A stretch of DNA of 64,000 nt from Diabrotica undecimpunctata (taxonomy: Eukaryota > Arthropoda > Insecta > Coleoptera > Chrysomelidae): the NCBI RefSeq assembly GCF_040954645.1, contig NC_092809.1, positions 66,092,141-66,156,140 on the forward strand, in the 5' to 3' direction. Under the pieces are notes generated by a model that was not told the DNA's origin, searched no databases, and was given only the letters and a program-made list of their open reading frames with translations. Positions 54,250 through 64,000 of this stretch are shown here, one piece after another. The stretch's first letter is position 1. Every line of letters starts with the position of its first letter. Made by a program: the position numbers and the translations under genes.

Positions 54250-56550
54250 GTCATTAACTGATCTTGTTACATGACCTGTCCAGTTTCACTTTAGCGTTGT
54301 TATCCTTTCAACAACGTCTGCTATTCCTGATCTTTTGCGTATAGTAGCATTGGGTATTCTATCACGTAGAGAAATCCCTAACATTATTCTCTTCATTGCC
54401 CTTTCCGCAACTTGTAGTTTACTCACTGTTGTTCTTGTGAGTTTTAGGGTTTCTGCACCATAGGTCATCACTGGCAAAATACACTGATTAAACACTTTTA
54501 TTTTTAGACACTTTGGAATCTTTGACCTAAAAGTATCCTTCATCTTTCCAAATGCAGCCCAAGCGAGGTTTATTCTTTTTTTCAGACCGATTGTTTGGTT
54601 GTCTCGACTTATTCTGATCTCATGGTCAAAGTATTTATAGGAGTCAACTGGCTCAATATCTTTGTCTTCTTTATAGTTTATTCGTCTTCCGGGTTTGGAC
54701 CGTGTCATTTGTGAGTGACCCAAAAGTGGGTTCATCTCGACGTTTCGCTACAATTGTATGTAGCTTCTTCAGGAGAACAAAAAAGAAAAAGAGACAAAAG
54801 ACAGGAAGATGGGTAGTTAGCAACGGTAACTCAGTTACTCAACGCAACCAGAGGCGAATACTAACTACCAAGATGGGCATTTGGTCACAGTAACTCAACT
54901 ACTCAACGCAGCCAGAGGTGAAAACCAAATGCCAGGACAGGGATTCACGTCCAACAGCTCAGAACACTAACGCGTCGAGAGGCAGGGCCCTGCCTCTCGA
55001 CGCGTTAGTGTTCTGAGCTGTTGGACGTGAATCCCTGTCCTGGCATTTGGTTTTCACCTCTGGCTGCGTTGAGTAGTTGAGTTACTGTGACCAAATGCCC
55101 ATCTTGGTAGTTAGTATTCGCCTCTGGTTGCGTTGAGTAACTGAGTTACCGTTGCTAACTACCCATCTTCCTGTCTTTTGTCTCTTTTTCTTTTTTGTTC
55201 TCCTGAAGAAGCTACATACAATTGTAGCGAAACGTCGAGATGAACCCACTTTTGGGTCACTCACAAATGACACGGTCCAAACCCGGAAGACGAATAAACT
55301 ATAATTCTGACTCTGGCCGTGGAAGCCTACGATTTCATCTTTGTCTTCTACTGAGATGTTTTTGTTATGGACTAAATTTGTCATAAATTGTGTTTTTGAA
55401 AAATTTATTTTAAGACCAACTCTTTTTGTGATAGTATGGTGTTCTTGGAGCATTATCGGTGTCTGATTAAAGCTGTCTGCAATAAGAACGATATCATCTG
55501 CAAATTTAAGGTTATTTAAAAATGTTCCATCTACATTGATGCCCTTTTCGTTCCAATCTATTGTTTTACAAGCGTATTCAAGCAAAGTTGTAAATAATTT
55601 AGGAGACATGTTGTCTCCTTGCCGAACGCCCTTTTCAATACGAAAGGTCCCAGTATCTTCATTAAGTCTTACGTAGGCTGTAGCATGCTGATAGATGTAT
55701 CTGATGAGGGATATGTATCGGTGATCTATTCTACGTTGTCTTAGAGCTTGGAGCATTTCACTTTGATTGACCGTATCAAATGCTTTTTCAAAGTCGACAA
55801 AGACAAGTATTAAGGGTCTATTATATTCAATGGCTTTTTCAATCATCGACTTAATGGTTTGCAAATGATCATTTGTTCTGTATCCAATTCTAAATCCTGC
55901 TTGCTCACAAGGTTGATAGAAGTCTAGTTTTGATGTCAACCTATTAGTTATTACCTTCATAAACAACTCTACTTTTGTGCATGACTACTATAACAGCTTT
56001 ATTCCACTGAGATGGTGTAACCCTAAGTTATATAATTGTGTGAATGCTTTTAATACTGTCTTTCCTCCTGCTTTAATAAAGATTTGGTCATGACCAACTG
56101 CTTTATTGTTTTTCATCCGATTTAATGACTTTGAGACTTCTCCGATTGTTATATCTGGGGTATCCTCTGAACCCACTTTCTGGACTTTTTTCAACTTGGG
56201 GCTGTCTTTCTTACCCCTTTCTCTATATATTTCTGTGTAAAATGCTTTAACTACCTTAATTGTCTTATCTTTATCTGTTTACTTTTTTCCATTTCGATCT
56301 GCGAGCGTAACAGTATTCTTCTTACCTAGAGCTTGACATCTCTTCAGCACCTTTAAACTTTTATTTTCCTCGAAAACCGTTGTAATCTTTTTTGTATTAT
56401 ATTGTCGTACGTCCTTTCTCACTGCTTTATTAATATCTTTATTAAGTTGTTGTAGTACGCGTGCATTCGTGTAGTTTTTGTTCTTAAGTTCTCTTCGTGT
56501 CTCCATGAGTCTTCTTGTCTCTTGACTGAATGGAGTCTTCTGATCCCTCT
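54250..56550 (-). pseudogene. RTE-like reverse transcriptase (inverted part), broken
   Basis: From 56550: TPFSQETRRLMETRRELKNK, then VSKSLNRMKNNKAVGHDQIF, CEQAGFRIGYRTNDHLQTI, the catalytic LILVFVDFEKAFDTVN and NNLKFADDIVLIADSFNQ, ending with the thumb (KTQFMTNLVHNKNISVEDKD). A palindromic insertion then interrupts it at 54671-55336. The continuation 54657-54286 reads IEPVDSYKYFDHEIRISRDN, then YGAETLKLTRTTVSKLQVAE and RAMKRIMLGISLRDRI. Stops near 56280 and 55985 disable it. Confidence 0.88.
54671..55336. mobile_element. Palindromic Penelope-like insertion, 666 bp
   Basis: Flanked by the 13-bp duplication atctttgtcttct (54658-54670 and 55337-55349). The first 634 bases form a perfect palindrome, each arm 317 bp, centred on GGGCCC at 54985-54990 with no loop. 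A single-copy tail of 32 bases follows (55305-55336). Each arm carries CTGAAGA, a 5-bp GCTAC/GTAGC hairpin and GAAAC (right arm 55203-55234), the hammerhead-type core of Penelope-like pseudo-LTRs. Variable-length duplications and inverted ends fit that class. No RT is encoded, so the class assignment is inference. Confidence 0.7.
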
Positions 56551-56751
56551 TGATTTGGAATCTAGACACCGAATACAAGCTAACAGCAATAGATGTCGAC
56601 CCCCAACGAGACGAACAGATGATATAAAAAGAGTGGCTACAAATTGGATTCAGATGGCGCAAAATCGGACTAAGTGGAAAAGCATGCGAGAGGCCTATGT
56701 TCAGCAGTGGACGTTAGAGGCTAGTTGATGATGATAATGATATTGGTGTAT

Positions 56752-57078
56752 ATAAAATGTGTGTGAGTGGATGGGTGGCGAATCTACAGAATAACATTAA
56801 GAAAATTCCAATTGTTGCTAAGAATGGTTATAACAGTACATATTTCACATCAGATCATTCGATAAACTTTCAATGCACCTAGGACTTTTTACCATATTTA
56901 TTTACGAAACGATACATGTTACAATAAAAATAAAGGCTATATGAAATTATGACATAAAAACGTTGATTCTATCTATGAATATTAAAAGAACCGACTTTTT
57001 AAAATAAATAATTGGGATTGCTTACCTGAGACGAGTGCGCAGCGTTAGTACTTTAGAGCGATTTTCATTACGGTGTGG
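56752..57078. other. Nothing recognised
   Basis: Short AT-rich gap between the RTE-like LINE and the 3' end of the I-like LINE. Confidence 0.5.
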
Positions 57079-57157
57079 TTTTTTTTTATTTATTTACGCT
57101 GTAACCACCAGGGTTATTAGCGACCTAAATATATAATACAGCTAAAGTTAGAAAAAA

Positions 57158-60100
57158 TTACAATAATTGATACAGTCCTGAGTCTTTAAGATAACTTATT
57201 GTGTTTTTAATGTTCATGTTTTTTCCTAGGGCTTCCTTTATATTATTTGGTATAGTGTGCTTCTTTCTTGCTGCTTCATATGTTTTGCACTGAGTTAGTA
57301 TATGCTTCACGGAGAGTGTTACTTGACAATTTTCACACATTGGCGGCACAGTTCGCGTAAAGAGGTGTTTATGTGTAAAGTTACTGTGTCCTAGTCGCAA
57401 ACGTGTTATTCTCACTTGGTCCTGTCTATTCGCTGTTGGTTGGAGCCACGGTTTCACTAATTGTTTGATTTCCCTGAGTTTATTTTGTGATGCACTCCAC
57501 TTATTTTGCCACGCACTTAACACTTTATGTTTTATTTCTGACTTAAAGTCATTTGAAGAAACCTCATTAATAAGAATGGAGTCCTGGCTGAAGGATGCTA
57601 AGCGTGCTAGTTCATCTGCTTCTTCATTTCCTTGTATACCCGAATGTGATGGAACAAACATGAAGTCAACATCTTATTATTATTTAAAATCTCTATTTCT
57701 GATTTGATATGTGAGGCAATTGGATTATTGGTATATGTATAAACGTTTGATAGTGTGAAGTGAGCTTAGTGAATCGGTTATTATGAGAGACGGGGACTGT
57801 TTCGACTCTTTTATGTGGATAAGTGCTTGTAATATTGCAAACAACTCCGCAGTATATAACGAAGTAATGGGCTTGAATTTAAATTTTAAGGATGTATTGG
57901 GTGTAAGGATTGCTGCACCAACACCGTCTGAAGATTTGGATGCGTCAGTGTATATCTTATAGTGATTTTTATAAGTTTCCATCTCTGTTAAGAATGATTG
58001 TTTGATCAGGTCTGTTATAGTCTCACGTTTTATATATATACTGAGGTTAGTATTAATCTTGGGAATTGGTATTAACCAAGGTGGAGAAGTTAGGAAATTT
58101 GTTGGGAGAATTTCAGGAAATTTAAGATGTAGGTCATGAAGGTTTCTTCTAACTCTTTTGTACTTTCGTAAAATGGTGGATCTAGTCTTGTTGTAGAGAA
58201 AGTGTCTTGAAATCGATCTGTGAACGTATTAGTATAAGTAGGGTGTTCTTTATTACTAGCTATTTTAGAAGCATATGAGAGAGAAAGGTATTTGCATCGT
58301 AAACTTAGTGGTGGTTCTCCTGTTAAGCATTGTAAATTTTCAACTGGTGTCATTCGAAACGCACCTGTAGCTATTCGTAGAGCTGTGTTGAACAGTTTCT
58401 AATGTTTTCAATACTGATATTTTACTCGATGAATAAACTATAGCACCATAGTCGAGTTTGGATCTAATTAAAGATTTATATACATGTAATAGTGTATTTT
58501 GATCTGCTCCCCAGTTTTTGCTGGAAATAGTTTTCATAAAATTTAGTCCTGCTTGGCATGATTTTTTAAGTTCTTCTGTATGCTTTTTCCAGGTGAGCTT
58601 TTGGTCGAAAACCATATCTAAAAATCTGATATTATTTGTGAAACTAAGGTTTTGGTTATATAGCTTTAGATGTGGAGGTAGATTGTTATTTTTTCGTGTA
58701 AATAAAATACATTTAGTTTTTGTTGGTGAAAATTGTAATCCGATAGTCCTAGACCATGATTCTAACTGATTAATTGTTTGTTGTAAATGTTTGTGACTAG
58801 ATGTAGAGTTTTTTCCTTTGGCGAATAAAACTAAGTCATCAGCGTATAATCTTCCTTTAACAATCGGTGAGCATTGTTGAAGTATGTCGTTTATGGCTAT
58901 TAGAAAAAGGGTTGAGCTTATAACTGATCCTTGTGGTACTCCGTTCTTTTGAACTTTTTTATCTGAGTTAACGTTGTCTGATCGAACTATGAAGCTGCGA
59001 GAATGAAGAAAAGTGGAAATAAATTTTAACATATTGCCTCTGATATTCCAATTATGCAATTTTGATATGATATTGTATCGCCAGACAGTATCATAAGCTT
59101 TATTAATATAAAAAAAAACTGCAATACAATCTTGCTTATTTGCAAATGCTTCATGTATTCCTGACTCTAAGTCTATTAGGTTATCTATGGTGGATCTATT
59201 TTGCCTAAATCCGCTTTGTTGTGGAATAAGGAGTTTTTGTTGTTCTAAATACCATCTCAGCCTTTTGTTTACCATTTTCTCTAACACTTTACATATAATA
59301 TTGGTTAAAGATATTGGTCTATATGACTCAGGTGATGTCCGGGATTTCTCAGGTTTAAGAAGTGGTAGTATTATTGGTTCGGATCAAGTTGATGGGAAAA
59401 CCTGGTTACTCCAGATAAAATTATAAAGGTCTAGTAATAAATTTTTTCCATTGTCTGGTAGATGTAGTAGAAATGCTAAGGGGATACCGTCTGGTCCTGG
59501 GCTTGAATCTTTGGAAGAGTTTAAGGCTTCGGTAAGTTCTATGAGGGAAAAAGGAACGTTAAGGTTGTGAATCTCATGTCTGTCTAATACCAATACGTTT
59601 TTTTTCACGTTGTTTTTATGTATTTTAAAATTATCAGTGTAATTTTTGTCATTGGAATTTAATTCGTATTGGTCTGCTAACATATCCACGATTTCTTTTC
59701 TATCACTAATTATTTTGTTATTTTTTGCTAGAAAAGGAATCTTATATGGTTGACTTTTGCCAGAGATTTTCCTTAAGTTTCTCCAAACTGTACTTGTGTT
59801 TGAAGAGGTATTTAGAGATGAGATGAATTTTCTCCAGGATTCTTTTCTATTCTTTTTTAGAATGTATCTTGCCTCAGCTCTTCGTTTTTTGTAATCCGTT
59901 ATGTTTTCGTCTGTTTTATTATGCTTTAGTTTATTGAAAGATTTCTTATACGCTTTTGTAGCTTGGCTGCATTCAGATATCCACCACGGAAGAGGTTTAT
60001 GTTTTTTTAAAATTTTTGTTTTGCTTATATACGTCTCTGCGGCTGCTGTGATGGTTTGTAAAAATGTACTTAAAATCTTGTCAATGTCATTTGATGATGT

Positions 60101-60860
60101 AAAGTTGGTTTGGTTAATATCCTGTTCGATCTGTTTGGTAAAATTAGTCCAATCAGCATTTTTAATATTCCATTTTGAGATAGGCGATTCGATATTTGTG
60201 GTGTTTTGATGCGTTAAAGAAATTATAATGGGGTAGTGGTCACTACCATTTAAGTAGGGTAGAACGTCCCATGTTAACGTAGTGGACAGAACAGGGTCAC
60301 ACAGAGAAATATCAATTGCCGATGATGTGCCATTATGTATGTTGAATCTTGTTGGTCTTCCGTCGTTAAGTAGATTCAGATTTTGGGATGTTATAATATC
60401 TTCTATAATTCGTCCTTTTGGGTTGAGTTTTATGGAACCCCACATCGGATTGTGGCAGTTAAGATTTCCAACGATAATTCTAGGTAAAGGAATTTGTTCC
60501 AAAATAGCTGTTAAATTTTCTTGGGATATGGTTTCATTTGGTGGGATATACATATTACATATATAAATCTTTTGAGGTATATTTATTGCAATAGTTATTA
60601 ATTCAATGTTATTTGAAGTCACTGGTAACTGTGTGCTCATGCATTTTTCATCCACGTAAATTGCTACTCCTCCACTGGCAATGTTTTGGTTTAATCTGTT
60701 ATTATAAAAACATGAATAATTACGAAAGTTATATACATGGTTTGAATTTTTGAAATTTGTTTCCTGTAGACAGATAATAGATGGGTGTGTTTCAGAGATA
60801 ATATGTTTTAGTTTTTCAAAATGGGTGTAAAATACATTTAAGTTCCATTGAAGCAGAGAA
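57158..60860 (-). pseudogene. I-like LINE ORF2: endonuclease, RT and RNase H
   Basis: The endonuclease opens with ITSLLQWNLNVFYTHFEKL and CLQETN; the start codon seems lost (ATA at about 60860). Further blocks are IIVGNLNCHNPMW and GSDHYPIIISL. RT follows with SPGPDGIPLAFLLHL, then a TGA at 59384 replacing Trp before SYRPISLTNIICKVLEK. The palm is FFYINKAYDTVW, where the catalytic Asp is Tyr (the plus-strand copy keeps Asp), and GRLYADDLVLFAKG. A 2-base deletion near 58390 and others shift the frame before RNase H (YTDASKSSDGVGAA, YTAELFAILQAL, IITDSLSS, GNEEADELARL). It ends CENCQVTLSVKHILTQC. Cannot be active. Confidence 0.9.
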
Positions 60861-60870
60861 GTGATTGTAA

Positions 60871-62343
60871 TTATTCTTTAAAGGAATTATTTATCGATGA
60901 GTCGGAATCTTCTTCTGACAATGAAGTATTCACTGCAGAGAGAAAACCTATGTGTTTGCCAAGTTTTCGTATTAATTTGGTGCTTTTGGTTTTCATTCTT
61001 CTGTCGATGTAGTGTGGATGTAATTCCGATAGAAACTTTATAAGTGCATGAGAGTCTTCTGAGTACAATTTTGTTATGCTGATTATGTCTTTTGATCCTT
61101 GTATATTTTCGAATAGATCCACTACTTGATCAAAGCTTAACAATTGCTTTTCCTTTTCTACATATTCTCTAACTGGTTCCAATAATGTTTGGAGATTTGG
61201 TATATCATTTCTTAAGTTTTTGTCATTAGTTTTGGTTTTTTTCTTTACTTGAAGCTTAAGTTTTTCAAAGTTTTCTTCGGAGGGTGGCGTGATTGCATCT
61301 TCTAGGGTTCTTTTTCCGGTTGCTTTGTTCGAAGTTACTTGGGGTTCGTAAGAATTCAAATGTGTATTTTTATTTGGAGGTAAGTGTTGACTTGTTTCGG
61401 GTAAGGTTAATTTATGTTTTTGGGTATGAGAGGATGACTCAGACGATGAAGGTGTTGCGATTGTAGTGTTAACTGAAGAAGTGGTTAAATGTATAGATGT
61501 ATTTTGTAGTGAGCACTGTTGGGTTTGGTTTATTGATAAATTTGGGATTGCTACTGTTTGTAATGTGGTTTGAGAAGACGTAGTAAGTGTGGAGGGAGTG
61601 GTATTTGAGATTGCGGGAGTATTTTGTAGATTATCTTGTTGAGTATGATTTATTGATGAATTTTGTCTTATTTCTGTTTGCATTGCACTATCATTGTGAG
61701 GATGGTTAGAAGGTGAAATATTTGGACAATTAGCTGCCTGGTGTCCAGTTAATTTGCATTTGAAACAATTTTCGTTTTGGGCTATAAATATGCGGTATAA
61801 TGTTTGTTCCAACTCGATAATAAAAGATTCAGGTAGTACAAAGTTGTCCGGAAAAGGTGAAACGAAAATTTGTCTTCGGAAGCTTAGAATATGACTAAAG
61901 GCAGGATTAATTGCTCCTATTCGTAGATATGATATATCTAAGAGAGGATTTAAACCTAGTTTTATTAATTCGTCCCTTATTATGTTAGAAGGTATGCTTG
62001 GACATACATTGGACAGAATTAAGCGGACTAATGGAGTTATTAATCTTCTCGCTTCTAGTATATTTCCATTTACTATTATCTTCTTTGTTTCTGCTATGAA
62101 TTTATCTACTAGGTTTTTGGATGATAGATATATGCATATTTTACCGTTTGATATACGGGATGCGAAAATTATATTTTTCGGTTCTATATGCTGACTCAAT
62201 CCTTCAAGATAGTCATTAATTGTACAATTCTCTAGAGTGTTAAATAAAATAGCTTGATCTCTGCTTGGGATTAATATACTACGTGGATGACTAACTGCTT
62301 TTGAGTATGATGCATTTTGTGGTAGCTGATTGGAAGATGACAT
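60871..62343 (-). CDS. I-like LINE ORF1 (gag-like), intact
   Basis: 490 uninterrupted residues. An RRM-like region at about 40-110 (NIIFASRISNGKICIYLSSK) and a single CCHC knuckle at 193-206 (CFKCKLTGHQAANC). A Ser/Thr/Gln-rich linker (about 210-360) follows, then a Lys-rich segment (LKLQVKKKTKTNDKNLRND) and a C-terminal region rich in charged residues (FLSELHPHYIDRRMKTKSTK). ORF1 proteins of this type coat LINE RNA. The end overlaps the likely start of ORF2 in a different frame, typical for coupled translation. It is intact although ORF2 is broken. Confidence 0.88.
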   Translation of the reverse strand: MSSSNQLPQNASYSKAVSHPRSILIPSRDQAILFNTLENCTINDYLEGLSQHIEPKNIIFASRISNGKICIYLSSKNLVDKFIAETKKIIVNGNILEARRLITPLVRLILSNVCPSIPSNIIRDELIKLGLNPLLDISYLRIGAINPAFSHILSFRRQIFVSPFPDNFVLPESFIIELEQTLYRIFIAQNENCFKCKLTGHQAANCPNISPSNHPHNDSAMQTEIRQNSSINHTQQDNLQNTPAISNTTPSTLTTSSQTTLQTVAIPNLSINQTQQCSLQNTSIHLTTSSVNTTIATPSSSESSSHTQKHKLTLPETSQHLPPNKNTHLNSYEPQVTSNKATGKRTLEDAITPPSEENFEKLKLQVKKKTKTNDKNLRNDIPNLQTLLEPVREYVEKEKQLLSFDQVVDLFENIQGSKDIISITKLYSEDSHALIKFLSELHPHYIDRRMKTKSTKLIRKLGKHIGFLSAVNTSLSEEDSDSSINNSFKE

Positions 62344-62400
62344 CTTTTAAATGGATTTTAAAATCCGACTAAAACTGGTGCTGTTTTACAGCTTTCGTTG

Positions 62401-63160
62401 TGATACCAGTTCATGTAAATTGGATAATAGTTATAACTAGGTAATTGCGGTTGTTTACTTAAATATATAAATCCAAATAGATGAAAAAAGTATATTTTAT
62501 CTAATCACGATTCCAATATTCAGTATACAAATTACTTTCACTTTTATACTTAATTACTTTTTTCACTAAGTTATTAAACCACTAAAATTAACTTCTTTGC
62601 GAGCTATTTTAGATTAGACTCGAACAGAATTTTGATTTTAATATTATTCACTATTTACATGTTCAGAACTGAAGAAATAATCGTTTAAATATTTAAATTT
62701 TTAAGAGAAACTTTGAAATGCGTCTAAACACTTTGACAGTTTTTTGACGTTTTTTTCTATGGTTGGTTTGATATCTAATTTATTATTATTTAAGTTTCTT
62801 ACTTAATTTGAGTCGCTTTAATATTTAATGAAAGTATTAGGTAAAATTTCGACAAATGTAAAAAGACGCTCACTTCTTAAATCGGTCACTAAATTCGCCT
62901 CCAGAGATGTGCAAAGTTGCTACGCACTCTCAAGTCTTGACCCCAACTGAACTGACGACCAAACCAACATTTCGCTTGTCGCTTAGCCACAGTTGACAAC
63001 ACAGCGACCTCTTACGTTTTAATTTGGGCCATGGGGGTATCTAAGAAGATTTTTAAGGGAGCAGCGTGGTAACTGTTACTCTTTCTTCCTAGTGTTACCT
63101 TTATCTTTTTCATTTTTAGCAATTTTTCTGATCTCGATCTGCATTTCTCTTTCTTTCTTT
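62401..63160. other. LINE 5' region and unassigned sequence
   Basis: It probably includes the 5' untranslated region of the I-like LINE, whose end I could not place. Nothing else is recognised. Confidence 0.4.
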
Positions 63161-63164
63161 ATTA

Positions 63165-63670
63165 AGCCCCCTTTCAGACGAGGATACTGTATCCGAGATA
63201 CGCGTATCTGAGACGCAGATATTACATAGACTCAAATGGAGCTTTTCAGACGGGACGCACGAGGGATACAGTATGCGAGATACCGAATTCAGTATCTCGG
63301 ACCTTCCTGTCGCCGACGACTGAATGCGTATGCCAGATACAGACGAACCATTACGTTAAATGAACGCTTTCAGACACGAATACTTTTGCACCACATTCCA
63401 TAGACGCGCGATTTTCTGTCGAATAATTGTGAATGAGCAACGAACGAAAGAAGGTGTTTTCTGAATATAGTTAAATAATGGAGCGTGCTGTATTTGACAA
63501 TGACAAATTTATTTATTTGGTATAATCAAATCCCTGTCTATGGGATACAGCATCGCCAGATTACTGCAATAGAAATAAAAAACAGCAGTGCTGGGTCGAA
63601 AATTCTAAGCGACAATTTTGAGGCCATGATTACAGTACAGCAAAATGAATATGGCAAGAAATAAACATGT
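63165..63670 (+). mobile_element. MADF-containing fragment, possibly PIF/Harbinger element
   Basis: The block at 63165-63370 is rich in motifs like gatactgtatc, gtatctgagacg and cagacg in both orientations. It starts GCCCCCTTTCAGACG after TTA, which resembles a subterminal region of a TIR element with a 3-bp duplication. The MADF-like reading frame follows. The right end is not seen in the window. Confidence 0.4.
63478..63621 (+). pseudogene. MADF DNA-binding domain remnant
   Basis: Reads MERAVFDNDKFIYLV, a stop, then SNPCLWDTASPDYCNRNKKQ and QCWVENSKRQF. The order fits the N-terminal MADF (Adf-1-type Myb/SANT-like) domain, with its conserved LW and DY. Such domains occur in host transcription factors and in the second protein of insect PIF/Harbinger transposons. 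The in-frame TAA and the truncated end argue for a dead transposon copy. Confidence 0.6.
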
Positions 63671-63674
63671 TTTT

Positions 63675-64000
63675 ATTATAAATACATAGTAGAATAGTTT
63701 AATATTTTGTTTCATACGTAGACAGTTTAGTTTTAAAAGTTTGCTAATTGGAATATTGATTATTTAACGAATATAAAACTACCTTATTGTGAAAGGAATA
63801 CGGTCATTTTTTATTTAGGGCGAGGTAAACAATTTACATATTGGAGATAAGTACACAGATTTATTTTAAATTTAAGTCATAGACTTTAATTTTAACTTAA
63901 AGTCATAGAAAGTCGTTCTTTTGATGAAATACTTTTACGCATAGTTGTGTCTTTTTTACTCAATTGAATTTCCAAAATTTTATGAAGTTCTTCAAACGAC
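63675..64000. other. Nothing recognised
   Basis: AT-rich sequence to the end of the window, with no coding similarity seen. Confidence 0.5.

Larger units (their letters stand above)
54214..56739 (+). mobile_element. RTE-like LINE with 5' inversion (twin priming)
   Basis: The 3' end, 56556-56739, lies in sense orientation (RRTDDIKRVATNWIQMAQNR, YVQQWTLEAS, stop, TGATGATGATAA tail). The upstream part, 54214-56555, is inverted, starting at EWRPR on its 3' side. Reading the inverted part and then the sense part gives a continuous protein at EWRPR/IQANSN with a shared ccga. The outer flanks carry a 12-bp duplication with one mismatch (54202-54213 and 56740-56751). This is the structure made by twin priming during target-primed reverse transcription. 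Confidence 0.88.
57079..62400 (-). mobile_element. I-like LINE, nearly full length
   Basis: Carries ORF1 (62343-60871) and ORF2 (about 60860-57158) in the order expected for I-like LINEs with RNase H. The 3' end has the poly(A) tail (T run at 57079-57087) after GCGTAAATAAATA. The 5' untranslated region continues beyond 62343, with an undetermined end. ORF2 has one nonsense codon and at least two small frameshifts. No duplication was identified. Confidence 0.9.

Noticed and set aside
57465..57707. Plus-strand open frames opposite the I-like LINE RNase H
   Set aside because: They are complements of the true minus-strand coding frame; the same shadow appears opposite the plus-strand copy at 49768-50067.

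Overview
The window reads as nuclear DNA of an arthropod, most likely an insect. It is AT-rich, its genes have GT-AG introns, its one host-like gene is a fibrinogen-related (FReD) lectin, and the rest is almost entirely insect-type transposable elements (piggyBac, mariner/Tc1, hAT, pogo, jockey-, RTE- and I-like LINEs, Ty3/Gypsy, probable Penelope-like). A beetle would fit the mix, but that is an inference. I see no bacterial genes, no CRISPR array and no tRNA or rRNA.

Layout. 0-0.6 kb: mariner remnant. 0.95-9.65 kb: last three exons of a FReD gene (+), with introns swollen by a pogo-like element, a LINE tail and two piggyBac remnants. 9.76-14.12 kb: a complete TIR element with 29-bp perfect termini and a two-exon, now broken, transposase-like gene of uncertain superfamily. 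14.2-15.3 kb: LINE and Tc1/mariner scraps. 16-25.3 kb: a nested stack. A minus-strand piggyBac was hit by a gag/RNase H LINE (16327-18725) and by a jockey-type LINE (18904-24709). The jockey copy was hit by a hAT element with an apparently intact four-exon transposase (19057-22621). That hAT carries a 212-bp MITE in an intron. All four insertions have recognisable target-site duplications, so their order can be read directly.

26.25-28.18 kb: Tc1-like element with long TIRs. 30.31-31.65 kb: full-length mariner broken by one stop codon. 32.4-34.4 kb: three LINE fragments inserted into one another. 34.42-41.39 kb: Ty3/Gypsy LTR retrotransposon with both LTRs and a 5-bp duplication, interrupted by a LINE piece in gag and a probable Penelope-like insertion in the RT region. 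42.46-45.1 kb: hAT remnant abutting a piggyBac (to 47.45 kb). 48.1-50.4 kb (+) and 57.1-62.4 kb (-): two copies of one I-like LINE, the second nearly full length. 51.5-52.4 kb: Tc1-like remnant without its catalytic core. 54.21-56.74 kb: RTE-like LINE with a textbook 5' inversion (twin priming), itself hit by a 634-bp perfect palindrome with a 13-bp duplication. 63.2-64 kb: MADF-containing fragment, possibly a PIF/Harbinger element.

How it works together. Apart from the FReD gene (a secreted lectin-type domain, probably innate immunity or agglutination) nothing looks like a host pathway. The interest lies in insertion history. Two features deserve follow-up: the intact hAT, and the two ribozyme-motif-bearing insertions (37912-38550 and 54671-55336).
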